From CALBPI01 sp038524795 (GTDB lineage: Bacteria; Pseudomonadota; Gammaproteobacteria; Steroidobacterales; Woeseiaceae), in the NCBI GenBank assembly GCA_038524795.1, contig JBCBIJ010000010.1, positions 54,792 to 118,791 of the forward strand: a DNA stretch of 64,000 nt, read 5' to 3'. Each line of letters starts with the position of its first letter. Position 1 is the first letter of the stretch. The notes under the pieces were generated by a model. The model searched no databases. It was not told the origin of the DNA and saw only the letters and a program-made list of their open reading frames with translations. Made by a program: the position numbers and the translations under genes. Shown here piece by piece: positions 46,523-57,748 of the stretch.

Positions 46523-46546
46523 GATAATTGAGAATCATTCTCATTT
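46523..46546 (+). promoter_or_regulatory. Fur box before the ferric-iron ABC transporter operon
   Basis: The sequence GATAATTGAGAATCATTC with its continuation TCATTT contains the perfect 15-bp palindrome TGAGAATCATTCTCA (46529-46543) and matches the Fur consensus (GATAATGATAATCATTATC) well. It lies 23 bases before the GTG start of the iron-binding protein gene, where Fe2+-Fur would block transcription. Confidence 0.9.
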
Positions 46547-46565
46547 ACAAATAGAGGTGGGCATC

Positions 46566-47627
46566 GTGCTCAACGTGAATATCGTGCGTGTGTTGGCTCT
46601 GGCTGCGGTGCTGGGCGTGGCCGGTTGCGGCGGTGGTTCGGAAGACGCGCCAGCGGCGACGGATGGGGCAACCGAGGCCGCGCCGGAATCGCCGGAGGCG
46701 GTGGTCGTGTACTCGTCGCGTGCCGAGCAGCTCATCGCGCCCATCTTCGCCGCGTTCACTGAAGCGACGGGCGTGCCCGTCGAGTACATCACCGATGACC
46801 CGCAGCCGCTCATCGCGCGTCTGCAGGCGGAAGGCGAGAACACGCCTGCGAGCGTGCTGCTGACCGTCGATGCCGGCAACCTCTGGTTCGCGGCGGAGCA
46901 GGGCGTGCTCCAGACCACGGACTCCGGTGCTTTGAACGCGACGATTCCCGACTACCTGCGTGACCCCGAAGGCCGCTGGTTCGGACTCTCGCTGCGCGCC
47001 CGCACAATCGTCTACGATGCCCGCGAACTGTCGGCCGATGACCTCGTCGGCTACGAAGACCTGGCCGATCCCAAGTGGAAGGGCCGCCTTTGCCTGCGTA
47101 CCTCCAAAAAAGTTTACAACCAGTCGCTGGTAGCGCTCATGATCGCGCGCCATGGTGAAGAGAGGACCGAAGAGATCGTACGCGGCTGGGTCGACAATCT
47201 CGCCATCGACCCGACCTCGAACGACACCCGGCTTATTGAGGCCATTGCCGACGGCCGCTGCGACGTCGGCGTCGTCAACACGTATTACTTGGGCCGTCTG
47301 CAGCGCGACAACGCCGAGCTGCCCGTCGGGCTGTTCTTCCCTGGCGCGGACGTCGGCGGTGTCCACGTCAACGTGTCGGGTGCGGGCATCGTGGCCAATG
47401 CCGCCAATGCCGAAGGCGCGGTGCAGCTGCTTGAGTGGCTGGCGGGTGCTCAAGGGCAGGCGCTGTTCGCGAGCCGCAACCTCGAGTTTCCGGTTCTCGA
47501 GGGCACCGAGGACGATCCCGTCGTCGCGGCCTGGGGCGATTACACACCCAGCGACCAGCCGCTTGTCGACGCGGGCCGCTTGCAGGCCGATGCCGTGCGT
47601 CTCATGGACCGCGCGGGCTATCGCTGA
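46566..47627 (+). CDS. Ferric-iron ABC transporter substrate-binding lipoprotein (FbpA type)
   Basis: A 353-residue binding protein that should deliver Fe3+ to the downstream permease. A signal with lipobox VAGC follows the GTG start (preceded by GAGG at 46554-46557), then a short Ala/Glu-rich linker. Mature blocks: VVVYSSRAEQLIAPIFAAFTEATG, AGNLWFAAEQGVLQ, GLSLRARTIVYDAREL, YEDLADPKWKGRLCLR and NTYYLGRLQ, the double Tyr being the iron-ligand pair of FbpA. The reading frame goes far upstream into the GGDEF gene, which is excluded. A Fur box lies just ahead, indicating iron repression, and fbpB-like and fbpC-like genes follow. Confidence 0.93.
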   Translation: MLNVNIVRVLALAAVLGVAGCGGGSEDAPAATDGATEAAPESPEAVVVYSSRAEQLIAPIFAAFTEATGVPVEYITDDPQPLIARLQAEGENTPASVLLTVDAGNLWFAAEQGVLQTTDSGALNATIPDYLRDPEGRWFGLSLRARTIVYDARELSADDLVGYEDLADPKWKGRLCLRTSKKVYNQSLVALMIARHGEERTEEIVRGWVDNLAIDPTSNDTRLIEAIADGRCDVGVVNTYYLGRLQRDNAELPVGLFFPGADVGGVHVNVSGAGIVANAANAEGAVQLLEWLAGAQGQALFASRNLEFPVLEGTEDDPVVAAWGDYTPSDQPLVDAGRLQADAVRLMDRAGYR

Positions 47628-47656
47628 TCGCCTGACGGCATGACCTGAGAGCCGGC

Positions 47657-49249
47657 GTGCGACTCTGGACTCTGCCGGCGCTGGCCATCGCGGCGCTCAC
47701 CCTCGCACCGCTGGGGGTGGTCGCCGCGTCGTTTCTGACGCCCAGCGGCGAGTGGGGGCATTTGTCCCGCTACGTGCTGCCCGAGGTCACGGCCAATACG
47801 GTCTGGCTGGTGGTGGTGGTGGGGCTGGCGACGCTCGTCCTGGGCGCCGTCGCGGGCTGGCTGACCTCGGTCTGTGAGTTTCCCGGTCGCCGGTTCTTCA
47901 GCTGGGCGTTGCTGTTGCCCTTGGCGATGCCGGGTTACGTGATTGCTTTCGCGCTCTCCGGTTTCTTTGCCTACGGGGCGCCGCTGCCGAGCGCTCTGCG
48001 GGACATCGGTTTGGCCTTGCCGGATCCATCTGCGGGCGTGGCGGCGGCGTGTTGCCTGTCGCTCACGCTGTATCCCTACGTCTACCTGCTGGCGCGCCAG
48101 GCGTTTGGCACCCAGGGCATCGCGAGCCTCGAGGTCGCGCAATCGCTGGGCATGTCACGGGCGCGCGGCTTCCGACGCGTGGCGCTGCCACTGGCTCGGC
48201 CCTGGCTGGCGGCCGGCGTGGCACTTGTGTGCATGGACACCATGGCCGACTTCGGTACGGTCAAGGTGTTCAATTTCGATACCTACACCACGGCCATCTA
48301 TGGTGCCTGGTTCGAGCTCTTCTCACTGAGCGCCGCGTTGCAGATGTCGGTGCTGCTCCTGTTGCTCGTCGTTGTGGCGCTGTCACTGGAGCGCTGGGCC
48401 CGGGGCAGTGCGCGCTATGCGACCTCAGGTCGTACGCAGGGCTCGAAGCGCATTGCGCTCAACGGCGGGCGGGGTCTCGCGGCGACGGCGTTCTGCGGGG
48501 CCTTGTTCACATTCGCTTTCGCGCTGCCCGCGGGGCAGCTTGTGGTCTGGGGCGTAGCGTCGCTCGACGGCGAGTTTGGTGCCCGCTACTTCGAGTACTT
48601 CCGCGCGAGCCTGGTCCTGGCCTCGTTTGCAGCGGGTATGGTGACGGTGCTGGGCCTGTTACTCGGTTACAGCGAGCGCCGCGCGCCGGGCCGCCTCACC
48701 GCAGCCAGCGCCCGAGTTGCGACGCTGGGTTACGCCCTGCCGGGCACCGTCCTCGCCGTCGCCTTCTTCGTCGTCGTCGCGGGGCTCGGGCACGCGCTGA
48801 CAGGTGTCGCGCGCTGGTTTACGCCCGGGGTGACCATCACGCTGACGGGGACGCTGGCCGTCATGCTGTTCGCCTACGCCGCGCGATTCATGGCCGTCGC
48901 CTACGGGCCGTTGGGCAGTGCCTTCGAACGCATTACACCGCGCATTGATGACGCGGCTCGCGGCCTCGGTGCCACGGGCGTTCGCTTGCTCACGCGGGTG
49001 CATATTCCGATACTGCGCGGCGGCATCGCTACGGCCGCGCTGCTGGTTTTCGTCGACGTCATGAAAGAGCTTCCCATCACACTGATTACACGACCGTTCA
49101 ATTGGGACACGCTGGCAGTGCGGGTCTTCAATATGACCGTTGAAGGCGAGTGGGAACGCGCGGCGATACCCGCGATCGCGATTGTCTGCGCAGGCCTGGT
49201 CCCCGTGCTCTGGCTGCACCGGCGCACAGACGGCGCCGGGGGTAACTGA
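47657..49249 (+). CDS. Ferric-iron ABC transporter permease (FbpB type)
   Basis: A 530-residue inner-membrane permease formed by two homologous halves, about twelve helices. Each half has an EAA-like loop: SLGMSRARGFRRVALPLARP near residue 175 and GLGATGVRLLTRVHIPILRG near 440, which contact the ATPase. Conserved surroundings are LLPLAMPGYVIAFAL and TLGYALPGTVLAVAFFVVV. Starts with GTG 29 bases after the binding-protein stop, and the ATPase start overlaps its stop (TGATG). Confidence 0.93.
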   Translation: MRLWTLPALAIAALTLAPLGVVAASFLTPSGEWGHLSRYVLPEVTANTVWLVVVVGLATLVLGAVAGWLTSVCEFPGRRFFSWALLLPLAMPGYVIAFALSGFFAYGAPLPSALRDIGLALPDPSAGVAAACCLSLTLYPYVYLLARQAFGTQGIASLEVAQSLGMSRARGFRRVALPLARPWLAAGVALVCMDTMADFGTVKVFNFDTYTTAIYGAWFELFSLSAALQMSVLLLLLVVVALSLERWARGSARYATSGRTQGSKRIALNGGRGLAATAFCGALFTFAFALPAGQLVVWGVASLDGEFGARYFEYFRASLVLASFAAGMVTVLGLLLGYSERRAPGRLTAASARVATLGYALPGTVLAVAFFVVVAGLGHALTGVARWFTPGVTITLTGTLAVMLFAYAARFMAVAYGPLGSAFERITPRIDDAARGLGATGVRLLTRVHIPILRGGIATAALLVFVDVMKELPITLITRPFNWDTLAVRVFNMTVEGEWERAAIPAIAIVCAGLVPVLWLHRRTDGAGGN

Positions 49250-50286
49250 TGCTCACGGTTGACACCGTCAGTCAGCGTTACGGCAGCACCGAGGTGCTTG
49301 ACGCGCTGTCGCTGAAACTCGGCGCTGGGCGGATCGGCTGCCTGCTTGGCAGCTCGGGCTGTGGCAAGACTACGCTGCTGCGCTGCATCGCGGGATTCGA
49401 GTCCATTGCCTCGGGGCGCATCGTCATCGACGGCGTGGAACACGCGGCCGATGGCAAGCACACACCACCAGAGCATCGGCCCGTGGGGATGGTGTTCCAG
49501 GATTTTGCCTTGCTGCCGCACCTGTCGGTTGCCGACAACGTGGCCTTTGGCCTGCACGATCAACCCGCGGCATCTCGCGACGACGAGGTCGCGCACATGC
49601 TCGAGCTCGTTTCAATGCAGGATTTCGCAGGGCGTATGCCGCACGAACTGTCGGGCGGGCAGCAGCAGCGCGTGGCCTTGGCGCGTTCGCTCGCACGCCG
49701 GCCCAAGCTCCTACTCATGGACGAGCCGTTCTCAAGTCTCGACGCGGGCCTGCGCCGCCAGCTGGGGCACGAGGTGCGCTCCGTGTTGCATGCGCTGGAC
49801 ATGACGGCGCTATTCGTGACGCACGATCAGGCCGAGGCATTTGCGCTGGCCGACGACATTGGCGTGCTGCGACGCGGACAACTGCTGCAGTGGGACCGCG
49901 CTTATGACATCTATCACAAGCCCGCGACGCGCGAGATCGCGGACTTTGTAGGTGGCGGCGGCTGGCTGCCGGGGACGGTCACCGCGGACGGCCGTGTTGA
50001 TACTGAGATCGGCCCGCTGCGCGGTCACTTGCCCGAGGGCATCGCGGCCGGCGATGCCGTCGATGTCCTGCTGCGCCCCGATGATGTGGTGCACATTGAT
50101 GACGCCCCGCTTCAGGCGCGCGTCACGGACAAGGAGTTTCGCGGCGCCGCGTTTCTTTACGAGCTCGAACTCGCGAGTGGCACGCGCCTGCAGTCACTCG
50201 TGCCGAGCCACCACAACCACCCCGTCGGTTGCGAGATTGGCATCGCGCTCGATACGGAGCACATGGTCGCGTTCCCCGCGGCCTGA
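49249..50286 (+). CDS. Ferric-iron ABC transporter ATP-binding protein (FbpC type)
   Basis: A 345-residue ATPase of the ferric importer. Motifs: Walker A LLGSSGCGKTTLLRCIAGFE, Q-loop MVFQDFALLPHLSVADNVAFGL, signature ELSGGQQQRVALARSLA, Walker B LLLMDEPFSSLD, and H-loop ALFVTHDQAEAFALADDIGVL. A C-terminal regulatory TOBE-like region (residues about 240-345, ending LDTEHMVAFPAA) follows. The ATG overlaps the permease stop by one base. It completes the Fur-regulated Fe3+ operon and is convergent with the BtuC-like gene. Confidence 0.94.
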   Translation: MLTVDTVSQRYGSTEVLDALSLKLGAGRIGCLLGSSGCGKTTLLRCIAGFESIASGRIVIDGVEHAADGKHTPPEHRPVGMVFQDFALLPHLSVADNVAFGLHDQPAASRDDEVAHMLELVSMQDFAGRMPHELSGGQQQRVALARSLARRPKLLLMDEPFSSLDAGLRRQLGHEVRSVLHALDMTALFVTHDQAEAFALADDIGVLRRGQLLQWDRAYDIYHKPATREIADFVGGGGWLPGTVTADGRVDTEIGPLRGHLPEGIAAGDAVDVLLRPDDVVHIDDAPLQARVTDKEFRGAAFLYELELASGTRLQSLVPSHHNHPVGCEIGIALDTEHMVAFPAA

Positions 50287-50295
50287 GGCTGGCGC

Positions 50296-51300
50296 TCAGC
50301 GCTCGCGCGCAGGCAGCGTCTGTCGCAACAGGTAGAGAAACAGCGGCACGCCGATGAGCGCTGTGAGCGTACCGACCGGTAGCTGACGCGGCGCGAATAC
50401 GGTGCGCGATAACGTGTCGGCAATAACGAGCAGGCAGCCGCCGGCCACAGCCGATGCGGGCAACAGTGCCGCATGACGCACCCCCGTGAACCCGCGTACG
50501 AGATGCGGCACGACAAGCCCCACAAAGCCGATTGAGCCCGCCTGCGTCACAGCGTAGGCCGTCAGCAGCGAGGCAAACAGCAACACGCTGATGCGCATGC
50601 GTGTAAGCGGCAGGCCCAGCAACAACGCTCGCTCGGGCGACTGGGCCAGCACATCCAGCGCGCGCGCCATAAAGAGTCCCACGACCACGGCCGCGGCCAG
50701 TGCGGTCAGCGGCGCTGTCGGCGACAACGCCAGGCTGAAGTCACCCATGAGCCAGAACAACATGCCGCGCAGTGTCGCGTCGGGGCTCACGGCCAGCAGC
50801 AGGCTCACGCCAGCGCCGAAGCCGCTGGCCAGCACGACGCCTGTGAGCAGCAACAGAGTGGGTGCAAAATCTGTGCGCAGGCCGCCGATACCAAACACGA
50901 TCACCGTGGCGACCGCGGCGCCGACAAAGGCTGCGGCGTCGACGCCCGCGGCACTGAACCCCGCAAGGATCGCGGCCAGCGCCGCGAAGGCGGCCCCGCC
51001 GCTCGTGCCGAGCACATACGGATCGGCGAGCGGGTTTCTCAGCAGCACCTGCATGAGCACGCCGGCCACAGCGAGCAGGCCGCCAACGGCAAAGGCGGAC
51101 AAGGCCCGCGGCAGTCGCAGCTCGAGAACCACGCGCGCATCGTCGGCCGCAAGACTGCCCGAAAGCGTGTCTGCAAAGAGCCCCGGGCGCACCCCGTCGC
51201 TGCCCGCCACCATCGCGAAGGCAAGGCTCACGAGCGCGGCAACGAGCAGGAGGCCCGTGAGTCCCAGCGGGCGCTTCGGTGTCACAACAAGTTCCTGCAT
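50296..51300 (-). CDS. BtuC/FecCD-type cobalamin or iron-chelate ABC permease
   Basis: A 334-residue inner-membrane permease with about ten helices. Family blocks: LRLPRALSAFAVGGLLAVAGVLMQVLLRNPLADPYVLGTS near residue 65-100 (split over the RNPLADP motif), GVVLASGFGAGVSLLLA, and GFVGLVVPHLVRGFTGVRH at about 265, the ATPase-contacting loop. Most similar by pattern to BtuC. The BtuF-like lipoprotein at 34.8 kb and BtuD-like ATPase at 39.2 kb lack a permease of their own, and this gene lacks an ATPase and binding protein, so the three probably form one transporter. It lies convergent to the iron operon and divergent from rppH. Confidence 0.9.
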   Translation of the reverse strand: MQELVVTPKRPLGLTGLLLVAALVSLAFAMVAGSDGVRPGLFADTLSGSLAADDARVVLELRLPRALSAFAVGGLLAVAGVLMQVLLRNPLADPYVLGTSGGAAFAALAAILAGFSAAGVDAAAFVGAAVATVIVFGIGGLRTDFAPTLLLLTGVVLASGFGAGVSLLLAVSPDATLRGMLFWLMGDFSLALSPTAPLTALAAAVVVGLFMARALDVLAQSPERALLLGLPLTRMRISVLLFASLLTAYAVTQAGSIGFVGLVVPHLVRGFTGVRHAALLPASAVAGGCLLVIADTLSRTVFAPRQLPVGTLTALIGVPLFLYLLRQTLPARER

Positions 51301-51390
51301 GGGGCCCGGGCGCCGTCCTCTGGGGCTTTGCGGGCGCTGTGGAGCGGCCCAGATGAATGTGGAAGAATACTGGCACGGGGGCGCTGACGC

Positions 51391-51966
51391 ATGAATTCTG
51401 ACCAGATCGACGAGAATGGCTACCGGGCCAACGTCGGCATTATTGTCGCTAACGATGATGGCCGGCTGTTGCTAGCCGGTCGTGCCGGGCGCAAAGGTTG
51501 GCAGTTTCCGCAGGGTGGCGTGGCGCCCGGCGAGTCCGCGGAAGAGGCGATGTACCGCGAGCTCGAAGAGGAGCTGGGTCTGACGGCAGACGACGTATCG
51601 CTGCTGGGCAGCACCGTCGATTGGATTCCCTACAAACTTCCTGAGCGTTTCGTGCGCCGCAATTCACAGCCGTTGTGCATCGGCCAGAAGCAGCGCTGGT
51701 TCATCATGAAGTTGGTATCGGGCGAGGACCGGCTCCGGCTCGACCTCACCGACAAGCCGGAGTTTGATCGTTGGCGCTGGGTTGACTACTGGCGCCCCGT
51801 AAATGAGGTCATCTACTTCAAGCGCCGGGTCTATGCGCGCGCGCTGCACGAACTCGCCACGCACCTGCACCCTGACGGCCCGCCGCCGCAGCCGCGCTGG
51901 TGGCCGCACCGCTGGCGTTCGATGTTTCGCAAGGACTTGAAACGCGCCGGTCTGCTCGACCTCTAG
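51391..51966 (+). CDS. rppH: RNA 5'-pyrophosphohydrolase RppH
   Basis: RppH removes pyrophosphate from 5' ends of mRNA, starting decay. The 191-residue protein has the start DENGYRANVGIIVANDDGRLLLAGR, WQFPQGGVAPGESAEEAMYRELEEELGL (Nudix box GxxxxxExxxxxxxREUxEExG with catalytic Glu), SLLGSTVDWIPYKLP and CIGQKQRWFIMKLVSG, the last being diagnostic of RppH. A ~35-residue Pro/Arg/Trp-rich C-terminal tail extends beyond the core. The ATG start lies 90 bases after the divergent BtuC-like start. Confidence 0.95.
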   Translation: MNSDQIDENGYRANVGIIVANDDGRLLLAGRAGRKGWQFPQGGVAPGESAEEAMYRELEEELGLTADDVSLLGSTVDWIPYKLPERFVRRNSQPLCIGQKQRWFIMKLVSGEDRLRLDLTDKPEFDRWRWVDYWRPVNEVIYFKRRVYARALHELATHLHPDGPPPQPRWWPHRWRSMFRKDLKRAGLLDL

Positions 51967-51975
51967 CGCAAGCCA

Positions 51976-52401
51976 CTAGAACGCGGGCTTGAGAATCGCC
52001 AGAAAGACGATGCCGAACAGCGGGAGCACGGGCACTTCGTTGTAAAGCCGGAGCCAGCGGTCACTGCGCTCGCACCGGCCTTCAGCGAGCTCACGCATGA
52101 TGCGCTTGCAGTAACCGTGATAGACGGCCAGACCCAGCAGCAGGACGAGCTTGGCATGGAACCAGCCGGTCGTAAGCAGGTCTGTTCGGATGAACAGGAT
52201 GGCAACGCCAAACACGAGCGTCAGTGCCGCGCCCAGTGTCATGATGCCGTAGAGGCGCCGCGACATGATGACGAATCGATCGAGGCTGATCGTGTCTTCG
52301 GCGGCACGGTGGTATATGAACAGGCGCGGCAAGTAGAACAAGCCTGCGAACCACGTCACCATAAAGATGATGTGCAGCGACTTCAGAACAAGGTATGTCA
52401 T
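51976..52401 (-). CDS. hemJ: HemJ-type protoporphyrinogen oxidase family membrane protein
   Basis: A 141-residue, four-helix inner-membrane protein of the HemJ/UPF0093 family, which oxidises protoporphyrinogen IX in bacteria lacking HemG and HemY. Conserved residues: LHIIFMVTWFAGLFYLPRLF (His near position 10), FVIMSRRLYGIMT, GWFHAKLVLLLGLAVYHGY and LRLYNEVPVLPLFGIVFLAI. It stands alone, convergent with rppH. No other heme gene is in the window. Confidence 0.9.
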   Translation of the reverse strand: MTYLVLKSLHIIFMVTWFAGLFYLPRLFIYHRAAEDTISLDRFVIMSRRLYGIMTLGAALTLVFGVAILFIRTDLLTTGWFHAKLVLLLGLAVYHGYCKRIMRELAEGRCERSDRWLRLYNEVPVLPLFGIVFLAILKPAF

Positions 52402-52514
52402 GACCTGTGAATGGCGTCACTTCCCGCAAAACGGCGACAAGCGTACCATGCGCGGGCGCTTGTACTGATGCCCGCAGAGATGCCTGTACCGATATCTGAG
52501 ACCCGACCGATCCT

Positions 52515-53216
52515 GTGACCAAGCCCGCCCGCAACCGAACTGCTGCACTCGTTACCGCGACTCTCGCGGCGCTGGGTGTGGGTGGCTACCTGCTCTACGA
52601 GATGGGTCGCATCCACGCGGGCTTCAATCGCTTCGCGGCCAGTGAAGAGGAGACCCGGCTCGAGGACCGCATCGTGGCGCTCGAGGCCGAGGTACGTGAT
52701 CTCGACGAGGTCCGCATACAGTTGGAAACGACGGCTAAGACTGAACAGGAAACCTACCGCGAAGTCAGTGCTACGCTGCGCGAGCTCCAGGAGAAGATCC
52801 AGGAGCAACGCGAGGCCATCGCGTTCTACCGGGGCATCATTTCTCCTGAAGAAAGCGAAAGTGGTCTGCGTATTCAAGACCTCGAGGTGGTGCGTGGCAC
52901 CGAGCCGGACCGCTACCGCTTGCGGATGGTCGTGGTGCAGGTCAAGCAGCACCACCGCCAGGTTTACGGCAAAGTACAGATCTCTGTCGACGGTGCCATG
53001 AATGGTGAAGTCGTAAGCCTGCCCTTTGCACAGCTGCTGCCGCCCGACGGCAGCGCTCGCTGGAATTACGGCTTCCGTTACTTCCAGGATTTCGAGCGGG
53101 AGCTCAAGATGCCCACAGGCTTCACGCCGCAGCGCATCAACGTCGAGCTTGCGCCAAGCGGGCGCGGCAACAAAGGCATCCGCCAAACCTTCGACTGGTC
53201 GACCTCGACGGGTTGA
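52515..53216 (+). CDS. Membrane-anchored coiled-coil protein (DUF6776-like)
   Basis: A 233-residue protein with a GTG start. Residues 10-30 form one transmembrane helix (AALVTATLAALGVGGYLLY), residues about 40-100 a coiled coil (EDRIVALEAEVRDLDEVRI, ATLRELQEKIQEQREAI), and residues about 100-230 a beta-rich C-terminal domain (GLRIQDLEVVRG, LRMVVVQVKQHHRQVYGKV, WNYGFRYFQDFERELKMP). This layout matches what I remember as DUF6776 in gammaproteobacteria; function unknown. It lies 30 bases before the bactofilin gene, so they are probably co-transcribed and may act together at the inner membrane. Confidence 0.8.
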   Translation: MTKPARNRTAALVTATLAALGVGGYLLYEMGRIHAGFNRFAASEEETRLEDRIVALEAEVRDLDEVRIQLETTAKTEQETYREVSATLRELQEKIQEQREAIAFYRGIISPEESESGLRIQDLEVVRGTEPDRYRLRMVVVQVKQHHRQVYGKVQISVDGAMNGEVVSLPFAQLLPPDGSARWNYGFRYFQDFERELKMPTGFTPQRINVELAPSGRGNKGIRQTFDWSTSTG

Positions 53217-53246
53217 TCGCACACCAACGGCAACACAAGGCTGAGC

Positions 53247-53633
53247 ATGCTGGGCAAGAACAAACGCAAGAACGTCTCGATTGAAACGCTCGTGGGGGCC
53301 GCATCGCGCGTGAGCGGTGATCTTCACTTCACGGGCGCGAGCCACATTGACGGCATTGTGAACGGGGGCGTGATTGCAGACTCAGACGAAACCTCGACAT
53401 TATCGGTCAGCGAAAACGGCGAGATCCACGGCAATGTGCAGGTGCCCAATGTCGTGCTCAACGGCCTTGTGAAAGGTGACGTCATTGCCAACGAACGCGT
53501 TGAACTGGGCCCGACGGCGCGTGTCATCGGCAACGTCTACTACAACCTGATCGAAATGGCGATTGGCGCCGAGATCAACGGCAAGCTGGTACACCAGCGC
53601 GATGCAACGGCGCCAGAGCCCGAAAACTCTTGA
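53247..53633 (+). CDS. Bactofilin family cytoskeletal protein
   Basis: Bactofilins polymerise without nucleotide into membrane-associated filaments that organise cell-shape and envelope enzymes. The 128-residue protein has the right-handed beta-helix core from about residue 12 to 110: SRVSGDLHFTGASHIDGIVNG, SVSENGEIHGNVQVPNVVLNG, VKGDVIANERVELGPTARVIGNV, VYYNLIEMAIGAEINGKL. Short disordered ends flank it. It follows the DUF6776-like gene and precedes erpA, a neighbourhood I take as an envelope unit plus an unrelated gene. Confidence 0.94.
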   Translation: MLGKNKRKNVSIETLVGAASRVSGDLHFTGASHIDGIVNGGVIADSDETSTLSVSENGEIHGNVQVPNVVLNGLVKGDVIANERVELGPTARVIGNVYYNLIEMAIGAEINGKLVHQRDATAPEPENS

Positions 53634-53715
53634 TTTCCGCGGGCGCAGCCCGATTTCGGTAGGATAGAGGCAGCACATCGCATTACGCGGCGGCAACGCC
53701 CAGCGGAGAAACGAC

Positions 53716-54072
53716 ATGCAAGCGGACACCCTGGCAACGGACGAATCCCTGCTCGTGTTCACGGATTCGGCGGCCACCAAGGTTGGTGAGCTCATCGCCG
53801 AAGAGGACAACCCGGCACTCAAGCTGCGCGTATTCATCAGCGGCGGTGGATGCTCGGGCTTCCAGTATGGCTTCACGTTCGATGAACAAATCGAAGACGG
53901 CGACGTGCAGGTCGAGAATCTGGGCGTGACGTTGCTCGTCGACCCGATGAGTGTTCAGTACCTCATGGGTGCCGAGATCGACTACAAGGAAGATCTCGAG
54001 GGCGCGCAGTTCATCATCCGAAACCCCAACGCGACGACCACCTGCGGTTGCGGCTCATCGTTCTCAGTCTAA
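53716..54072 (+). CDS. erpA: Iron-sulfur cluster insertion protein ErpA
   Basis: An A-type Fe-S carrier of 118 residues that delivers clusters to apoproteins such as IspG/IspH. Conserved: FTDSAATKVGELIAEEDNPALKLRVFISGGGCSGFQYGF (first Cys) and the paired cysteines in TTCGCGSSFSV at the very end. A good fit to ErpA rather than IscA. It stands 82 bases after bactofilin with an own upstream region (TAGGATAGAGG) and precedes ppx by 22 bases. Confidence 0.95.
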   Translation: MQADTLATDESLLVFTDSAATKVGELIAEEDNPALKLRVFISGGGCSGFQYGFTFDEQIEDGDVQVENLGVTLLVDPMSVQYLMGAEIDYKEDLEGAQFIIRNPNATTTCGCGSSFSV

Positions 54073-54094
54073 GCCCAACGGCACAGCGCCAGTC

Positions 54095-55621
54095 ATGAGC
54101 AACGACGTCTCGGATACCGAAGACGACGTCATCGCCGCGGTCGACCTCGGCTCCAACAGTTTTCACATGGTCGTGGCCACACTGCGCCACGGGCAGCTCA
54201 CGGTCATTGATCGGCTGCGCGAGACCGTGCGCCTGGCTGAAGGTCTTAGCAAGGATCTGGGGCTTGCGGCGCCCGCACGACAACGTGCGCTGGCTTGTCT
54301 TGAACAGTTCGGTGAGCGCCTGCGGGAGATGCGCGCCGACCGCGTCCGTGCGGCGGGCACTAACACGTTGCGTCGCGTGCGCAAGGACGCGGGCTTTCTC
54401 TCCGAGGCCGAACGCGCCTTGGGCCATCCCATCGAGATTGTTGCCGGTGTCGAAGAGGCGCGGCTCATCTACCTGGGCGTCGCGCAGAGCCTGCCGCCCG
54501 AGTCGGGTCGTCGACTCGTCATCGATATCGGTGGCGGCAGTACCGAGCTCATCGTGGGCGAAGGCCTCGAGGCCGCCGCATTGGAAAGCTTAGGCATGGG
54601 CTGCGTCGTCAAGACGGAGCGGTTTTTTCCGGATGGTGCGCTGAGCGTCGAGCGATTTGCCGAAGCACGCATGTCCGCCAGTCTCAAGCTGCGCCCCGTA
54701 AAGACGATTTTCCGCGAGAGCGGCTGGCTGACGGCGATCGGTGCCTCGGGCACGATCCGCTCCACAATTGCCGTGGCGCGCGAGACCGGGTTGATCGCCT
54801 CCGACGAACCGCTGCGCCTGCCGCACGTCGAGGCGCTCATCGAAAAGGTCATCGCTGCAGGACACATTAGACAGCTGTCGCTGCCTGGGCTGTCAGATCG
54901 GCGCGCTGAGGTTTGGCCCGGCGGTCTTGCGATTCTTGCTGAGGTCATGCGAACCCTGTCGATCGATGGACTCATCGAGTCTGACGGCGCGCTGCGCGAG
55001 GGCGTGCTCTACGACCTCGTCGGTCGGCTGCAGCACGCCGATGCGCGTGTACGCAGTGTGATCGCGCTCGCGGAGCGTTACCACGTGGACCAGGCGCAAT
55101 CGCGGCGCGTGCGTGAAACCGCGCTGCAGTTGTTCGACGCGCTGGAGCCCGGGCTTGAGATGGACCCGGAGCTCGCGCGTCTGTTGCTCAAGTGGGCGGG
55201 ACACCTGCACGAGATCGGGCTCGATATTGCGCACGCCGATTTTCATCAGCACGGGGCTTACGTTGTGCGCCATGCGGACTTGCCTGGGTTCCCGGCAGCC
55301 GAACAGCAATTGCTGGCGTTCATGATTGCCAATCAGCGCAAGCGGCCGTCGTCGGCGCGTGCGGGAACAGCGAGTCGCCCCGTACAGGAAGACGTCCGGC
55401 TGCTGACCGTGTTGTTGCGTTTGGCCGTACTCATCAACCGCAACCGCAGTGATGCGTCGCCGGCTGCAATGATGATTCGACTTGAGTCGCGAGCACTGAC
55501 CTTAGGTTTCGACGGCGACTGGCTCGACGCCAACCCGCTGACGCGCGCCGACATTGACCGCGAGCGCGCGCTGATCAAGAGCTGGGGTTACACCCTGGGC
55601 GTGGAAACCGTGGCGTCGCAG

Positions 55622-55651
<30 letters not shown>
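54095..55651 (+). CDS. ppx: Exopolyphosphatase / guanosine pentaphosphatase (Ppx/GppA)
   Basis: A 518-residue enzyme hydrolysing inorganic polyphosphate (or pppGpp). The ASKHA fold appears as AAVDLGSNSFHMVVA (phosphate-1), GTNTLRRVRKDAGF, GVEEARLIYLGVA and VIDIGGGSTELIVGEGLE (phosphate-2); the C-terminal part has an HD-type helical domain with WAGHLHEIGLDIAH. The ATG MSNDVSD was selected; the open frame starting further left overlaps erpA. Its 3' end overlaps convergent ppk1 by 30 bases, a common pairing. Confidence 0.93.
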
Positions 55652-57742
<2,091 letters not shown>

Positions 57743-57748
57743 GCGGCG

